A DNA stretch of 64,000 bases from Mucor racemosus (lineage: Eukaryota; Mucoromycota; Mucoromycetes; Mucorales; Mucoraceae): assembly GCA_027405735.1 (NCBI GenBank), contig JAPEHQ010000023.1:248001-312000 (forward strand). Direction: 5' to 3'. The notes beneath the pieces were generated by a model. It was not told where the DNA came from, did not search any database, and was given only the letters and a program-made list of their open reading frames with translations. The translations under genes were made by a program, and so were the position numbers. Positions 33,720 through 45,609 of the stretch are shown here, piece by piece. Each line of letters starts with the position of its first letter. Position 1 is the stretch's first letter.

Positions 33720-35110
33720 ATTGAGGTAGTGATTTTTTAAATTTACGATATATCTAACATGAAGCTACTACGCATTTTTTATTTCAGAGAGGAATATTGA
33801 TTTTTTATGGAGAAAATCAAAATAATAGTCCATATTACAGTTTACTGTTTAGGATAACTGAGTTCCACAATCGATGCGCAAAAATCATCGAAAATCGATT
33901 AAAAAAACAAAATCGTTTAATAGCTCATGAACTGCAAATTAAGTTGAACTAGTGTGCCAAATATTTCTTGTACAGCTTTAGATTCTGTGTCCACCTAAAC
34001 AAAATGTAGACAAATGTTTCTCATTATATTTTGCATAAAATAGAATTGAATTTTTGGATGTTTTTTGAAGGCACAGATTATTTTTTATAAGCATGTTTTT
34101 AATATAAACAATGGAGACAATGTATAGCAAAAGTATCTACCGATCGAGCTACTGCTGAATATTCTAGTTACATTTTTTATAGAGAGAATGAGATTTTTAT
34201 CCAATTTTTTTTTCAAATTCAGAATTTGGGATGAGGGTATACAGGGGAAAAATTGAAGCTAAAACAAGGATATATCTTTGTACACGTTTTTGAGGATATC
34301 TCCACGAAAAATTAATATTTTGAGAAAAACTAAATTGATTCCGAGAGAGTTCAACGATGTTGATGGTATAAATGTAAAAAAAGTTACTACTCAATATAAT
34401 GAATATTTTGAAATCTACGACAAAAATTTCAAAAAATGAAAAAAAAAAAATAAAAATGCTCAGAATTATTTTATACTTAAACATGTTATAGAGTACTTTA
34501 AAACAAGTAAGTTTTGTTAAAAAAATGTTAGCATAACTTAATTTTCTACAGAGATATGAAGTCTCAAAACTTCTAATTCTTAGCAGCGAAATACCTGTAA
34601 ACATCTGAAACATTAGCATTAAAAATAGTATACCAACTGCAAAAAATAGAATATTTTTGGATACTTGTTTTCAGATTAAAGTTGATTATCTCAGGTACAT
34701 TGGCATATAATTTGTTCTTGATGTTATGTAGTGAAAAAAAAGTAGGTTGGAGGTGAAAAGTGAGACCCAGTTTTCAAGGAAAGATCAGTGTATTTTACCT
34801 ATTTTTGAGTCTTTCATGAAAGATAAAATAAACTCAGGAATAGATGGCATACGGAGACTACTTTATATGTATTTAGTAGCGTTTGAAGTATGTTTTAATA
34901 ATGTTTAGTATAATATTAGTATAGAAAAAAGGCGCACTTATACTTGAATAGAACAACGATTGCCCCAACGTTTCTTCCAATTAGGTATTCAGGTGCAATG
35001 TTTTTCATAATTAAGTAAATATATAATACAAGACCACAAGAGTACATAAATCAACTACATAATAGAACGATATTTATCTATAAAGGCAGATTAGACTGAA
35101 AATATTGCAG
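33720..35110 (-). repeat. Family A repeat, copy 3 (right arm of inverted repeat)
   Basis: Minus-strand copy of family A. It is nearly identical to copy 2 between about 34240 and 34740 and diverged elsewhere. Bases 34900-35110 match 14110-14300 in inverted orientation, which links it to the GH3 copy 1 segment. Confidence 0.8.
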
Positions 35111-35382
35111 AATATACTAAGGATTGAGCAAATACTGTGGATGCTTGGTGCATCAAAGTATTCAACTAAGCTTAACCTAAGCCTGGTTTTACAGTTAACT
35201 CGAGCCACTTTATTCAAGTTGTTTGAAAGAGTATTAAAACTTCTGGTTGTGTATATGCATACTATGGTAATATTAAGGGTACTTTTCACGTATATCGGCT
35301 AATATCATCGTAGAGGAATGTTACTTATGGTGGATCAGATCATTCTGTCTTTTTCAAACCTAATATAACAACTAAAGCATAG
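35110..35382 (+). pseudogene. Truncated CAP-domain gene copy
   Basis: Matches exon 2 of the CAP gene at 28555-28848, from the NTVDAW region to the stop. There are substitutions and frame changes, including loss of the intact CAP1 motif. Exon 1, with the signal peptide, is missing and is replaced by family A sequence. It lies tail to tail with the Dph6-like gene, 24 bp away. Confidence 0.85.
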
Positions 35383-35406
35383 TTTATTCAATAAGCAATT
35401 TTATTA

Positions 35407-36114
35407 TTATTTTGCTACAAGTTCTACAGATTTGATTTTTAAATATACATATGGACTATCTACTAATTTCTCACTATCAATGACTAATCTATTCGTTTTA
35501 TAAAGTGGGCAATCAAGCACCATGGTATGTAATTCACCAAATTCACCTGTAGGGCTAATGTTCACATTATTTGCAGCAACTGCATCTAATCCCTTTTGTG
35601 ATAATGGTTTTCCAACGTCATACACATCTTTTACTTTCTCCAAAACAGAAGCACGCACCTTGAGTTGATTTATACAAGTAACAATTACATCAAATTGTCG
35701 GTCCCACATCTCTTTCAACAATGCTGGTTGATCTTGTTGCCATAAAGGTCTGATTAAAGCTACTCCAGTTCCTTCAACAGCACGCTCCATGAAATTACTA
35801 CAAACAGGCAATATATCCCCTGTAACTAATGCATCAATATTGTATTTTTCAGAAAGAGATTTGATTTGTTTTTGGTAACTTGCAAGATAATCTGGGCCAT
35901 CAATGATACAAACGACATGTGGTAATTCAAGAGCTTTGGCTTGTTGCTTGATAATTTCCATTGAATGAGCCTTGAATGAATTCAAATCTGTTGATGGAGG
36001 GCTGAATGTGACAAGTACGGCGACTTGAATTCCAGTTTCTTTAACACGATGAAGTGCTAATGTACAATCTTTACCACCAGTGTATGAGATGGCTGCGATT
36101 GTAGGCTGACTCAT
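35407..36114 (-). CDS. PP-loop ATPase of the Dph6 / DUF71 family
   Basis: 235 residues, no intron. The start carries the PP-loop SYTGGKDCTLAL (about residues 9-20), which binds ATP in adenylating enzymes. The C-terminal part has GEFGELHTMVLDCPLYK, which matches the conserved GE..E(F/L) ... LDCPL region of diphthine-ammonia ligase relatives. Dph6 makes the last amidation of diphthamide on eEF2. Yeast Dph6 carries two extra RidA-like domains, but this protein is only the ATPase domain, so its exact role is open. An upstream in-frame ATG at 36162 would add 16 residues; I prefer the inner ATG, next to the fold start. It belongs to the duplicated segment, and its other copy (near 14.0 kb) is mostly deleted. 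Confidence 0.85.
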   Translation of the reverse strand: MSQPTIAAISYTGGKDCTLALHRVKETGIQVAVLVTFSPPSTDLNSFKAHSMEIIKQQAKALELPHVVCIIDGPDYLASYQKQIKSLSEKYNIDALVTGDILPVCSNFMERAVEGTGVALIRPLWQQDQPALLKEMWDRQFDVIVTCINQLKVRASVLEKVKDVYDVGKPLSQKGLDAVAANNVNISPTGEFGELHTMVLDCPLYKTNRLVIDSEKLVDSPYVYLKIKSVELVAK

Positions 36115-37616
36115 AATGTAACAGGGAGGAGAAGAGAAAAAGTAAGAAAGATGAACTGACATTTAATTCCACAAATTAGTAGATTGTACCCATCTGAACA
36201 ATACTTGTGTTACAATAAATTGAGATAGTTTCGATTGGTTTGTTTAATGGTTCGCTGCATTATTTACTGCAGAGACCTTGCAGATCATTTATCTTTTCAC
36301 TTAAATGCTTATAAGACAAAGCCTCTTCTATATATTTTTAATCGAAAGGGATTGCAAGGTGTTTTCAGCTGAATTTGCACAAAAGCCTAACTAAAAATGC
36401 TAATTTCGTCGGTACGGCTTAAATCGATGTAGTTTCCACAGATTTGAAAAAATCGGAATCATGTTGAACAAAAATATGATGTTTTCATAGGTTACAAAAT
36501 TATGGGGATTGTATTACCCGATATAAATGATCAAATGTGCAAAACTGATATACTTATATTTTGTTAAAAAAAAAAAAAAGAATCCTGTCATATATCAAAC
36601 AAATGCAGTTTCATTTATTCCGCCAACATTTATTATAAATATCGTTAATGGCAAACAGGCACATTTGGTAATTTGCAAGTATAAAAAATGTTAGTATCAA
36701 ATTCACAGAATAAAGTTATAGTTTACTTGTACAGTATTTACTAGGCCTTGTTTATTCTAAATTATACAAAATAAAATTCTTCAAAATCTATTCGTCTTAC
36801 CGCGTTTAAATAATATTAATGTTCATAGTTGAATATAACGCTGGAAAAAAAAATGGCATTTACTTGATTTGTACATTTATGATGCAGTTAGAAAGGAAAG
36901 TTTCTTTTATGGCTATGAAAGCAATGTTACATTTCAAAATTAAGGGTGGGTTTTCGTTAATTGCGGACTTCAAGGGATTCCCGCCTTTTCACCATCTTCA
37001 CAGACTGTTCAACTTGAGTTCCCATCAAGGGTCATTGTGCATAATATCAACGGGTGCCATTTCATTTAGTAATACTAGTAGATGGTTACATTTTTTATGT
37101 AATTATATGTGCTTTTATCTGAAATTACGATAAACATATTTAGACATTTAGTCAAATTAAATACTAATAGGCAAAAGCTATACTTTTGAATTGTGCGATT
37201 ACATGTCCGTAGACTTATGCAGAAAACTCAATCACTCCAAGACAATCTCATCTCATTCGATTACCCCACGATTACCAGAATTCAGGGGAAACTGCTGAAA
37301 TATAACTCTAATTTATACAGTTCGGAAATTTACTAGTCAATATTGTTGCCTGGGAAGAAAAGAACCCTTCTTTAGGCGCTTAAACATATTGTCCTTCACC
37401 TAAATACAAGAGATTGCCGAGGAGTTATGGAAAATCTTTTCTCTTTTATCATGACGCAAAGTTGTATGAAATTTATGATTTGAAAGCTTCTTGTTGGTAA
37501 ATTTCTTATGGGAAAATCGACTGTATATTCTTACAAATCGAAAAAATGATAAACCTATATAAAAGAGGGATAATTGCACTATTTTCAAAAAGTATCAAAT
37601 CAATTAACTATAAAAT
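36115..37616. other. Duplicated spacer and GH3 copy 2 promoter region
   Basis: 1.5 kb without a gene. 36340-37060 matches 28900-29480, and 36960-37610 matches the minus strand of 12500-13180. It separates the divergent Dph6-like and GH3 genes and must contain both promoters. The conserved block just upstream of the GH3 start is shared by all three GH3 copies. Confidence 0.65.
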
Positions 37617-39921
37617 ATGCAATTGCCATCTCTTTCTACTACTGCTATAACTCTGTTGGTAGCTGCAAATGCTGCCTCTATGGTGCAAGCCAAAGTCAAT
37701 GTCTTGTCTTGGGATGATGCATACAAAAAGGCAAAAGTCCTCGTAGACCAAATGTCAATTGAACAAAAAGTCAACATTACTACCGGTGTTGGATGGGAGA
37801 ATGGACGCTGCGTTGGTAATACTTATGCCATCTCAAATCCTGATTTCCCTGGTCTTTGTCTTCAAGATGCTCCTCTTGGTATGAGATTTGCTGATAATGT
37901 CACTAGTGGTGTTTCTGGTGTCAATGCCGCTGCTTCTTTTGATAAGGATGCTATCCTTGCTCGCGGCCAATATATGGGTCAGGAATATTATGGAAAGGGT
38001 GTTCACATCCAATTAGGTCCTGGAATGAACTTTATGCGCTCTCCTGAAGGCGGTCGTGGTTGGGAATCTGGAGGCGAAGATCCTTACCTTACTGGTGTAG
38101 TTGCTGCTGAGACTATCAAAGGTATTCAATCTGAAGGTGTCATTGCTACTGCTAAGCATTACCTTTTGAATGACCAAGAACTCAACAGAAATACTGGATC
38201 ATCTGATGCTGACGATCGTACTTTGCATGAGATCTACCTTTGGCCTTACGCTCGTTCTGTAGAAGCTGGTGTTGCATCTGTCATGTGCTCTTACAACTTA
38301 GTAAACAGTACCTATGCATGTGAAAATGATTACATTTTGAACACTTTGTTGAAGGAAGAACTTGGATTTAAGGGTTTCGTTCAATCTGATTGGGGAGCTA
38401 CCAAATCTACTTCTAAGGCTGCCAATGCTGGTCTTGATATGACTATGCCGGGTGATATTACTCTCGGTTCTGGTGGCTCTTACTTTGGTCCCAATTTAAC
38501 TACTGCAATTGAGAATGGCGATGTTTCTGAAGATCGCGCTACTGATATGGCTATGCGTATTGTTGCCTCTTGGTACAAGGTTGGTCAAGACAAGGATTTC
38601 CCAAAGACTTCCATCAGTGCCTTTATTCGTGAAAATGCTGATTATGTCAATGTTCAAGCTGATCACAAGAAATTAGTTCGTTCAATGGGTGCTGCTTCAA
38701 GTGTCCTTCTCAAAAATTCTGGTATCCTTCCTCTTAGCAGTAAGGTCAAATCAGTTGCTCTTATTGGTAGCGATATTAAAGCTGGACCTGCGTAAGTTTA
38801 CTTATTCATACATTTTGTAAACAATGTCAAGATTGACATTTTTGTATATAGTGCTGTCAACGATGAAACAAATTGTCCTGATCATGGCTGTGATATTGGT
38901 CACCTTGCACAAGGATGGGGTTCTGGTACTGCTGATTTTCCTTACTTGATTGATCCTCTTACTGGTCTTACTAATGCTTTAGGTGATGGTGTTAAAATTC
39001 AATCTTCTACCGATGATTGGGATCTCACGGCTGCTGCCGAGGCAGCCAAGGATGCTGATGTCGCTTTTGTATTCAGTAATTCCAATTCAGGTGAAGAGTA
39101 TATAACAGTTGATGGCAATGTTGGTGATCGTAACAACCTTTCTTTATGGAATAATGGTGATAACTTGGTTAGTTTGATACAGATATTAAGAAAACGATAT
39201 ATAGAATACTAATTATATTAATTTATAGATCAAGGCTGTCGCTGATGCCAATAAGAACACTGTCGTTGTTATTCACTCTGTTGGTGCTGTTCTTATGCCT
39301 TGGATCAACCATACAAACATTAAGGCTGTTCTCTGGCCCGGTCTTGCTGGTCAAGAATCCGGTAATTCTCTTGCTGATATTGTCCTTGGTAAGGTTAACC
39401 CTTCAGGTCGTCTTCCTTATACCATCGCCAAAGAAAACGATGATTACAATGTTTATCCTGATCCTGCTGATCAAGTTGTCTATTCTGAAAAGTTATTAAT
39501 GGGATATAAATGGTTTGATCAAGCCGGTATTGAACCCTTGTTCCCCTTCGGTCACGGTTTATCTTACACAAGCTTCAAATACAGTGGATTGAAGGTCAAG
39601 GCTAAGAAGAAGAATGAATCTGTTACTGTTACTGCATCTGTCTCTGTCAAAAACTCTGGTAAGGTTGATGGTGCTGAAGTTGTTCAAGCTTATATTTCAT
39701 TCCCCAAGAGTGCTAATGAGCCTCCTAAGCTCTTGCGTGGTTTTGAGAAGGTTTCTATTAAGAAGGGTCATTCTTCTACTGTCAAATTCGAATTTACAAA
39801 GACTGAGCTCAGTATCTGGGACACCAAAACTCAAACTTGGGTCATTCCTTCTGGAAAATTCACTCTTCAAATTGGTGCTTCTAGTAGAGATATCCGCCAA
39901 ACCGCTAGCTTTACCCTTTAA
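37617..39921 (+). CDS. Secreted GH3 beta-glucosidase, copy 2
   Basis: Three exons, 37617-38791, 38852-39167 and 39229-39921, giving 727 residues, the same length as copy 1 and almost the same sequence. Signal peptide about 1-25; KHYLLNDQE; catalytic Asp258 in VQSDWGA; a FPFGHGLSYTSF-led fibronectin-III-like domain from about 602. The exon is uninterrupted across codon 141, where copy 1 has an intron. A variable region near residues 455-470 (SNSNSGEEYITVDGN against STADSGEGFMEVDGN in copy 1) is the clearest protein difference. Both copies look functional. The substrate (cellobiose or a beta-1,3-glucan fragment) cannot be decided from sequence alone. Confidence 0.95.
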
Positions 39922-40226
39922 ATAACTAATTTAATAACATATATGATTTTTTAAGCCTTTAAATAAAAAATTACAATATTTTAACTTTATGTTGATAATT
40001 CAATGTGAGAAACTGCAATTTTTTAATCAAATTATAGTTTTTATTCATCGGTTTTTCATTCGAATTAAATTAACATAAAGTGAAAGTACCCAAACGCTTG
40101 CATGTTATCATCTAACATTGTCCCTATTTATCATACACTGCTGTTTCAATTTTATCTGTATATTAATATTCAAATGGATGAGTTGGAAGTTGTCGTTTGT
40201 ATTTCTTGAATATTTCACATCTTCCG
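39922..40226. other. 3' flank of GH3 copy 2
   Basis: About 300 bp, AT-rich, with AATAAA at 39961. From about 40170 it resembles the 5' leader of the stomatin gene at 63.4 kb. Confidence 0.5.
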
Positions 40227-40453
40227 ATGGCTGTTTATAAAAACGGTAATAGCAAGAATCACAGTACGGATGATATTATCCTCTTGACAGATCAAACTTA
40301 TAGCAGTGGCCCTTCATTTACTCATAATGCTAATGGCATTCAGCAAACTAAGAGTGAACTTGCCAAAAATGGAGAACCACTTCGTTTTGCGATGGAATTT
40401 AAAATCAAATCGTTTGACCATGTGCATAATAAATATCGAGCTTCGTATTACTA
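40227..40453 (+). pseudogene. Stomatin exon 1 fragment
   Basis: A 75-codon frame that matches the N-terminal exon of the stomatin gene at 63447: KNHSTDDI, LTDQTYS, HNANGIQQ, then F..FKIKSFDHV. In the full gene, exon 1 ends at the codon for His just before the donor. Here the donor is degraded (CATGTGCA), and neither the following GWYG exon nor the band 7 domain is present. It is therefore a stranded 5' fragment, probably left by the rearrangements around the GH3 genes. Confidence 0.8.
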
Positions 40454-40980
40454 ATATAGAGTGTAATATGCGATAATATAACAAACAGTCTTATTCCTGC
40501 CATTGGTGTGTATTTGATACGTGAACTGGAATAGTTGCACTGCGTCAATATGTATGATGCCACAAAAATTTGAGCTTTAATATAAGATACAATAAAAATT
40601 GATATTGCTCTTTATCTGTTTCCTCAAATGGGTGTATTAAAAAATACAAATTTACAGCTATATATATATTATACCATAACTATTTCTAATGAAGCATAAT
40701 TCTGCAGATCCTGAAAAAAATGAACATTTGAACAGCTGTTTTATGCCCTTTTGCATGAATCTCAAACCCAAATCCTACCAAAACTATTTCTTACATAAGA
40801 ATTATGCATTAATTTTGAAACTTCCTTTGCGATAAATATTGATTCAGTTGACAGTTACTTTTTATTTCTGTTTCAATGAAAAATATTGATTATTCATCGA
40901 GAAAACCGAAAGATAACAACCAGTTTAGACCACAGCCTCAAAATATTTAACTTTGATCATTTTCAATATTCAAAATCTGA
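40454..40980. other. Spacer without recognised content
   Basis: About 530 bp, AT-rich. No gene or repeat recognised. Confidence 0.4.
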
Positions 40981-42250
40981 GCATGCCCTCTTTTCTATAA
41001 CCAACTTCGCGCTAAACTCTTTTTAGGATATCCCTTGAACACTGCTAGATAAATATGAGTTGATAGCATTATGCTATCTGTTCTTAAAATTACGAAAGAT
41101 TCAAAACCACATAAAGTTCGCTGCGTTTTCCTTAAAAACTAGGCCTTACTTTTCGTCCCTCTTCTGCTTTTTTCTTCACTGAATAACACGAAGGAAAGAT
41201 TATATGTTAATGTACCTGAGATGATCAACTTTAATCTGAAAATGAGTATCCAGAAATATCCTATTTTTTGCAGTTGGTATAACTTTTTTAATGCTAATGT
41301 TTCAAATGTTTACAGGTATTTCAATGTTAAAAACTAGAACTTTGAGCTTGAATATCTTTGCAACAAATTAAGCTATACTAACACCTTTTAATAATAAAAG
41401 TTATTTGTTTTGAAGCGTTCTACAACATATTTAAGTATGGCAAAATTCTGGGCAATTTTTTTTTATTTCATTTTTTTTGGCCCTTTTTGTAGTAGCTTTC
41501 AAAATATTCGTTATATTGTGCAGAATTTTTCTTACATCCATGTTATCGGCCTCGTTGAGCTCTCCGGGGCCCAATTTAGTTTTTTTAAAAATATTGATTT
41601 TTCTTCGAGAGATCTGCAAAAATGTGTAAATAAGAATATCCTTCGGTTTTGCTTCAAAAAAGGACGTGTATATCCTCATCCCAAATTCTGAATTTGAAAA
41701 AAAATTGACAAACATCTCGTTTTCTCTTCGAAAAATATAGATAGAAGATCCAGCAATGCATAGATCGATAGATACTTTTGTTGCGCATCATTGTAATAAC
41801 TTACATTTGAAACATAATTATAAAAGATGATGTGTATATTCGGAATACCTTAAAACTTTGAATTGCGTTTTACGCAAAATTTAATGTGAAACATTTATTT
41901 AAATTTTGTTTCCACGGGTGCAGAATTAAAAACTGCACAAAACATTTTTAATACACTAGTTCAACTTACTTTGCAGTTCATGAACTATTAAACGATTTGT
42001 GTTTTTAAACATTTTTCAACCATTTCGGCAAATCGATTTTGGAACTCAGTTACTCTAGACAGTAACTCGCAATATGAACTGTTATTTTGATTTTCTCGAT
42101 AAAAAATGTTAATTTTTTGCTGAAACAAAAAATATAGAGTAGCTTTCGTTTGGATCGTCTATCTTGTGAATAATACAAAACATTAGCACCTTAATTTTGG
42201 AGTTTAAATTTTAGAATCAATTTTACATGTAATTGAATTTTTGATTAATG
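40980..42250 (+). repeat. Family A repeat, copy 4
   Basis: Closest to copy 1 (14110-15475). They share CTCGTCCCTCTTCTGC upstream, the GGCCCTTTTTGTAGTAG stretch, and CTCCGGGGCCCAATTTAG. It is colinear through about 42120, after which the tail resembles copy 2. Open frames on both strands are not conserved as coding. Confidence 0.75.
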
Positions 42251-42429
42251 TTAGGGTAATGCACTTATATCCTAGTACCAGCTATTTTATTTTCAGACAG
42301 ATATTAATGGCCCATAGAGTGAAGATATACCTTTATTAAAAATTTGATGGAATTCAATGCAATATTGGGCGAGAAAATTTGAAAACCGTTTGGAAATATC
42401 TGAAGCCATTTAAAATATACAGAGCGCCA

Positions 42430-42725
42430 ATCCACATAATGTGGACCTAATCACACCACCATTAGTATAAGGGACCCACAAGCTCTATAAATACAACGAT
42501 TGGCTGGTATCAAGGCTTAAATCCACCAAGGGTTGTTATCGGTTATGTATGGAACCAAGACAATTATCTAATTTCCTTAACAAAAATATTTTTGTGTAAA
42601 GAGGACATTTATTACTTATGAGAAAACCAGCAAGTAAAATTCAACTTGATAATAAAAACCTACGCTTATCTAATTAAATCCCTATTGTTGTTTTTTCTAA
42701 TTTTGTTTTTTTGTGAATATCTACC
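42430..42725 (+). mobile_element. Truncated LTR related to the TGTGGAA element
   Basis: Resembles the inverse of 19180-19480: TAATCACACCA, GACCCA..GCTCTATAAAT, AAAGAGGACATTTATTA, and AATTCAACTTGATAATAAAA. The 5' third is missing and the sequence is more diverged. No target duplication is visible. Confidence 0.65.
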
Positions 42726-44651
42726 TAGTTGTAATGACCTGTAATTTTGGACTAACAACAAAGGTGAATAATATGCTTCTAGATATTATTCTTTTTATTA
42801 TAAATTGGTGATTACTGGATTAATGACGGTTAATGTTGTTATCTGTAAATTAGCACTACTACGGCCGACCTGTGCTGCACAAGACGATTTCGTTGTGCCC
42901 ATCTGGGCTGCACACTCTGGCCTGAGCTGTTATGCCCACTGAATATGGTTAAAAAGATAACAAGGCGCACATGGGCACAACGAAAGAATTCGAAACTGCA
43001 CACGAACACAACGCTAAGCCGGTATGTGCAGAATTATAAATTCTGTCCATGCAACAGCCAATATATTTACAATTATCATCATTTGTAAATGTGTTTTTTT
43101 ATAGCTATAATGTTTACAGCAACAATGGTTTTTGCTCGATCATAAACTTAAATAACACTTGCTGCTTATTAAGTTTATATGCAAGCCAAATTTAAGATTA
43201 TAGATGTTACTTTATCACACATAAAATTTAAACAAATTAACCTTCTTTAAACTAAATATTTTAGTTTACGATTGCCAGCTGTAAAAATATTAGTTTTCAA
43301 GTATAGCTACGATCAAAACTATGGTTATTATACAAGACATTAGATTATTCTTTTTTGTGTTTCTATATCATTTGAAATTTTATCGCTTTTTTGGAACATT
43401 TCGTGAGTTTGTAGCCAGTTTTAGCTTTTTATTGAGTAGATATAAATATCATTGTTGCGTTCGATTTGATCTGGTAATCAAGAAATACGTCCAACAATAC
43501 AGTAGTAAATAATGATATTTGATCTAAAAATGCGGTTAAATAAGAATATCATCAGCCTCTAATATAGACTGCTACCTATACTAAAAACATTAGTCCCTTC
43601 TGTTAGCATGCGTATTTAGATAAAAAAAAAGAATACCAACTTGATAGTCTAATATGCCTTATTAAACAGTACATTTATCCTTTGAATACGAAAACAAAAA
43701 GAGAGAAACAACACACGTAGAAAAGGATTTTCAAGGTTTAACATTATTTAGCGCAATTAAAACCCTACTAAATTTAAGATTTCATCCAATGTCGAAGCAG
43801 CATTACAGTACATCATTCAACCATAAACTAAACAAAATAGACAATATCTGTTATGATAGAAACATGCATTTTCTACCGGAATAACCGTCTATCATATCAT
43901 ACCTTTATAAATTGCAAAAGCGAGCCCGTAGAGCAACGCCGTAATTGAGTATAGCAAAATTGAATTTTTAAGTCTCATATACTATGGTATACCTAAGTTT
44001 TAAATAAAAAAGAATTTCTATTTTTTTAACTTTTCTTATATTTAACCACATAAAGTCTGAAAATTCAGACTTTGTAGCGGACATTTTCGGGGCTCATTTT
44101 ATCCTTACCAACACCCATGATTTTGATCAAAAAACAGAAAAATCAAATTTTGATACCAAAATCAACGTTTAAACATACTACATTATGAGAGAAAACTGTA
44201 GCAACATCTACTATACATTTTATAAAAGCTTAATATTAAACGTTAAGTAATGAAAATTAGCATTTTTGGCCCAAAAACGGTTTTTTGATTAAAGGATTTT
44301 TATGTAATATTTTGCAATAAAAATGTTTCTTATTTTTTATTAAACAAATAGAGCACTAAGTTCTGTATATATGTATACTTTTTTTTTTATAATTGGTAGT
44401 ATAATTAACTCTAGATTTGCAAAACCAAAAAAAAAAAAATTAAAAAATGTCAAAATTGATGATCTGGACAAAAATAATTTTCTAAATTAAAATTCCGCTT
44501 ATAAGCCTTGTAAGACTTAAAAATAAGAGATTTCATAATACTTAAGAACTTTGTCAAGAATTCACGATGCTGTAACCACTTGATTCAAGCTTATTACTGT
44601 AAGCCTTTATACATGTTAATATTGTGTGGTAGCTTATTCGATAATAATATA

Positions 44652-45550
44652 ACGTGCCACCAGCTTTAAATCTGTGTAAACTTTGATTTTGTTTCAATTT
44701 TTATTTATTTTGGAACTCCGCTATTTGAATATGTATTTTTTTTTGGAGGCATCTCATGGCAGGTAATGTAGCTCATTTGTTATTTGAGAGATTGAGAAGT
44801 ATAATAAGTTTAAACAAACATTTTATTTTTATAACAAATCGTTAGGAATTCTAAATTTTCTATGAGATAAATATTTTTTTCGACAAATTTCTTAACTTCT
44901 TGGACAACTTCTCTACATTTGCTATACGCTTCGATGTAGTCCATCGACCTTCTGAAATAATGTCTGATTTGAGTCAGGTTACCAGAGGTATCCAGAAAAG
45001 AATGGATGTTTTTCTCCAGAGACTTGAATGTATAGTCACATCGCAAACGAGCTTTCCTCTTGGCAGCACCACAGTACATTTTGATCCAATTGCATTCGCA
45101 ATGATACTTTGGGTATCAGTAAAATGATTTTATAATAAAAATAACTATTAAAGTCATAACAATTGTTCACAAAGGTTTAAATAATGATTGTTATGGCTCT
45201 GATTTATTATATCTTTATTTTTCGGAAAGTTGATAGCGAAAATGGTGATTTCACGCATTGCTTACGTAAGCTGGGTTTAAGGTAAGGAGGTTATGTGTCA
45301 CAGAGTATCCTTGTTTCAAAAGTTACCCTCACCTAAGAGCACACAGCTTAAATTTTGAAATACCGTCTATTTTCAAGGGCTATCAACAGAATGATTTTAT
45401 AGTAAAATTAAGTATACGAGCCATAACAATTGTTTACAAAGGTTTAAATAATGATTGTTATGGATTTTTTTTATTGTATCGTTAGTTTTGGGTGAGTTGA
45501 TAGCTCTTAAAAAAAGTTAAAATTTGTGCAGGTTTAAAGCTGTTGGCACG
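44652..45550 (-). mobile_element. Tc1/IS630-type element with TA duplication (decayed)
   Basis: 899 bp bounded by inverted ends (ACGTGCCACCAGCTTTAAAT at left; GGTTTAAAGCTGTTGGCACGT at right, read on +), with TA on both sides (44650-44651 and 45551-45552). Removing it joins AATATA to TAGTCTTT, as in the uninterrupted family D copy at 19.75 kb. Near the right side a 110-bp segment is repeated (45125-45240 and 45402-45510), each with CATAACAATTGTT..AATGATTGTTATGG, which can fold on itself. Confidence 0.75.
44810..45118 (-). pseudogene. C-terminal transposase fragment
   Basis: Minus strand: a stop, then PKYHCECNWIKMYCGAAKR, RLRCDYTFKSLEKNI, and IRHYFRRSMDYIEAYS. This looks like the end of a fungal DDE transposase, where a PKFHCELNPIE-like motif carries the third acidic residue. 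Here that position reads Lys, so even this part appears inactive. The N-terminal two thirds are missing. It lies inside the TA-flanked element. The family assignment comes from recall of the motif, not from a search. Confidence 0.6.
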
Positions 45551-45609
45551 TTAGTCTTTATAATTATTGGTCTAGAGGTGATTTACTGTACATTAAGTTT
45601 TAGTCTTGC

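Noticed and set aside
43321..43512. 63-codon open frame, similar frame at 52484-52672
   Set aside because: Part of family D 3' sequence. The copies differ by indels without keeping a longer frame, and there is no start context or family resemblance.
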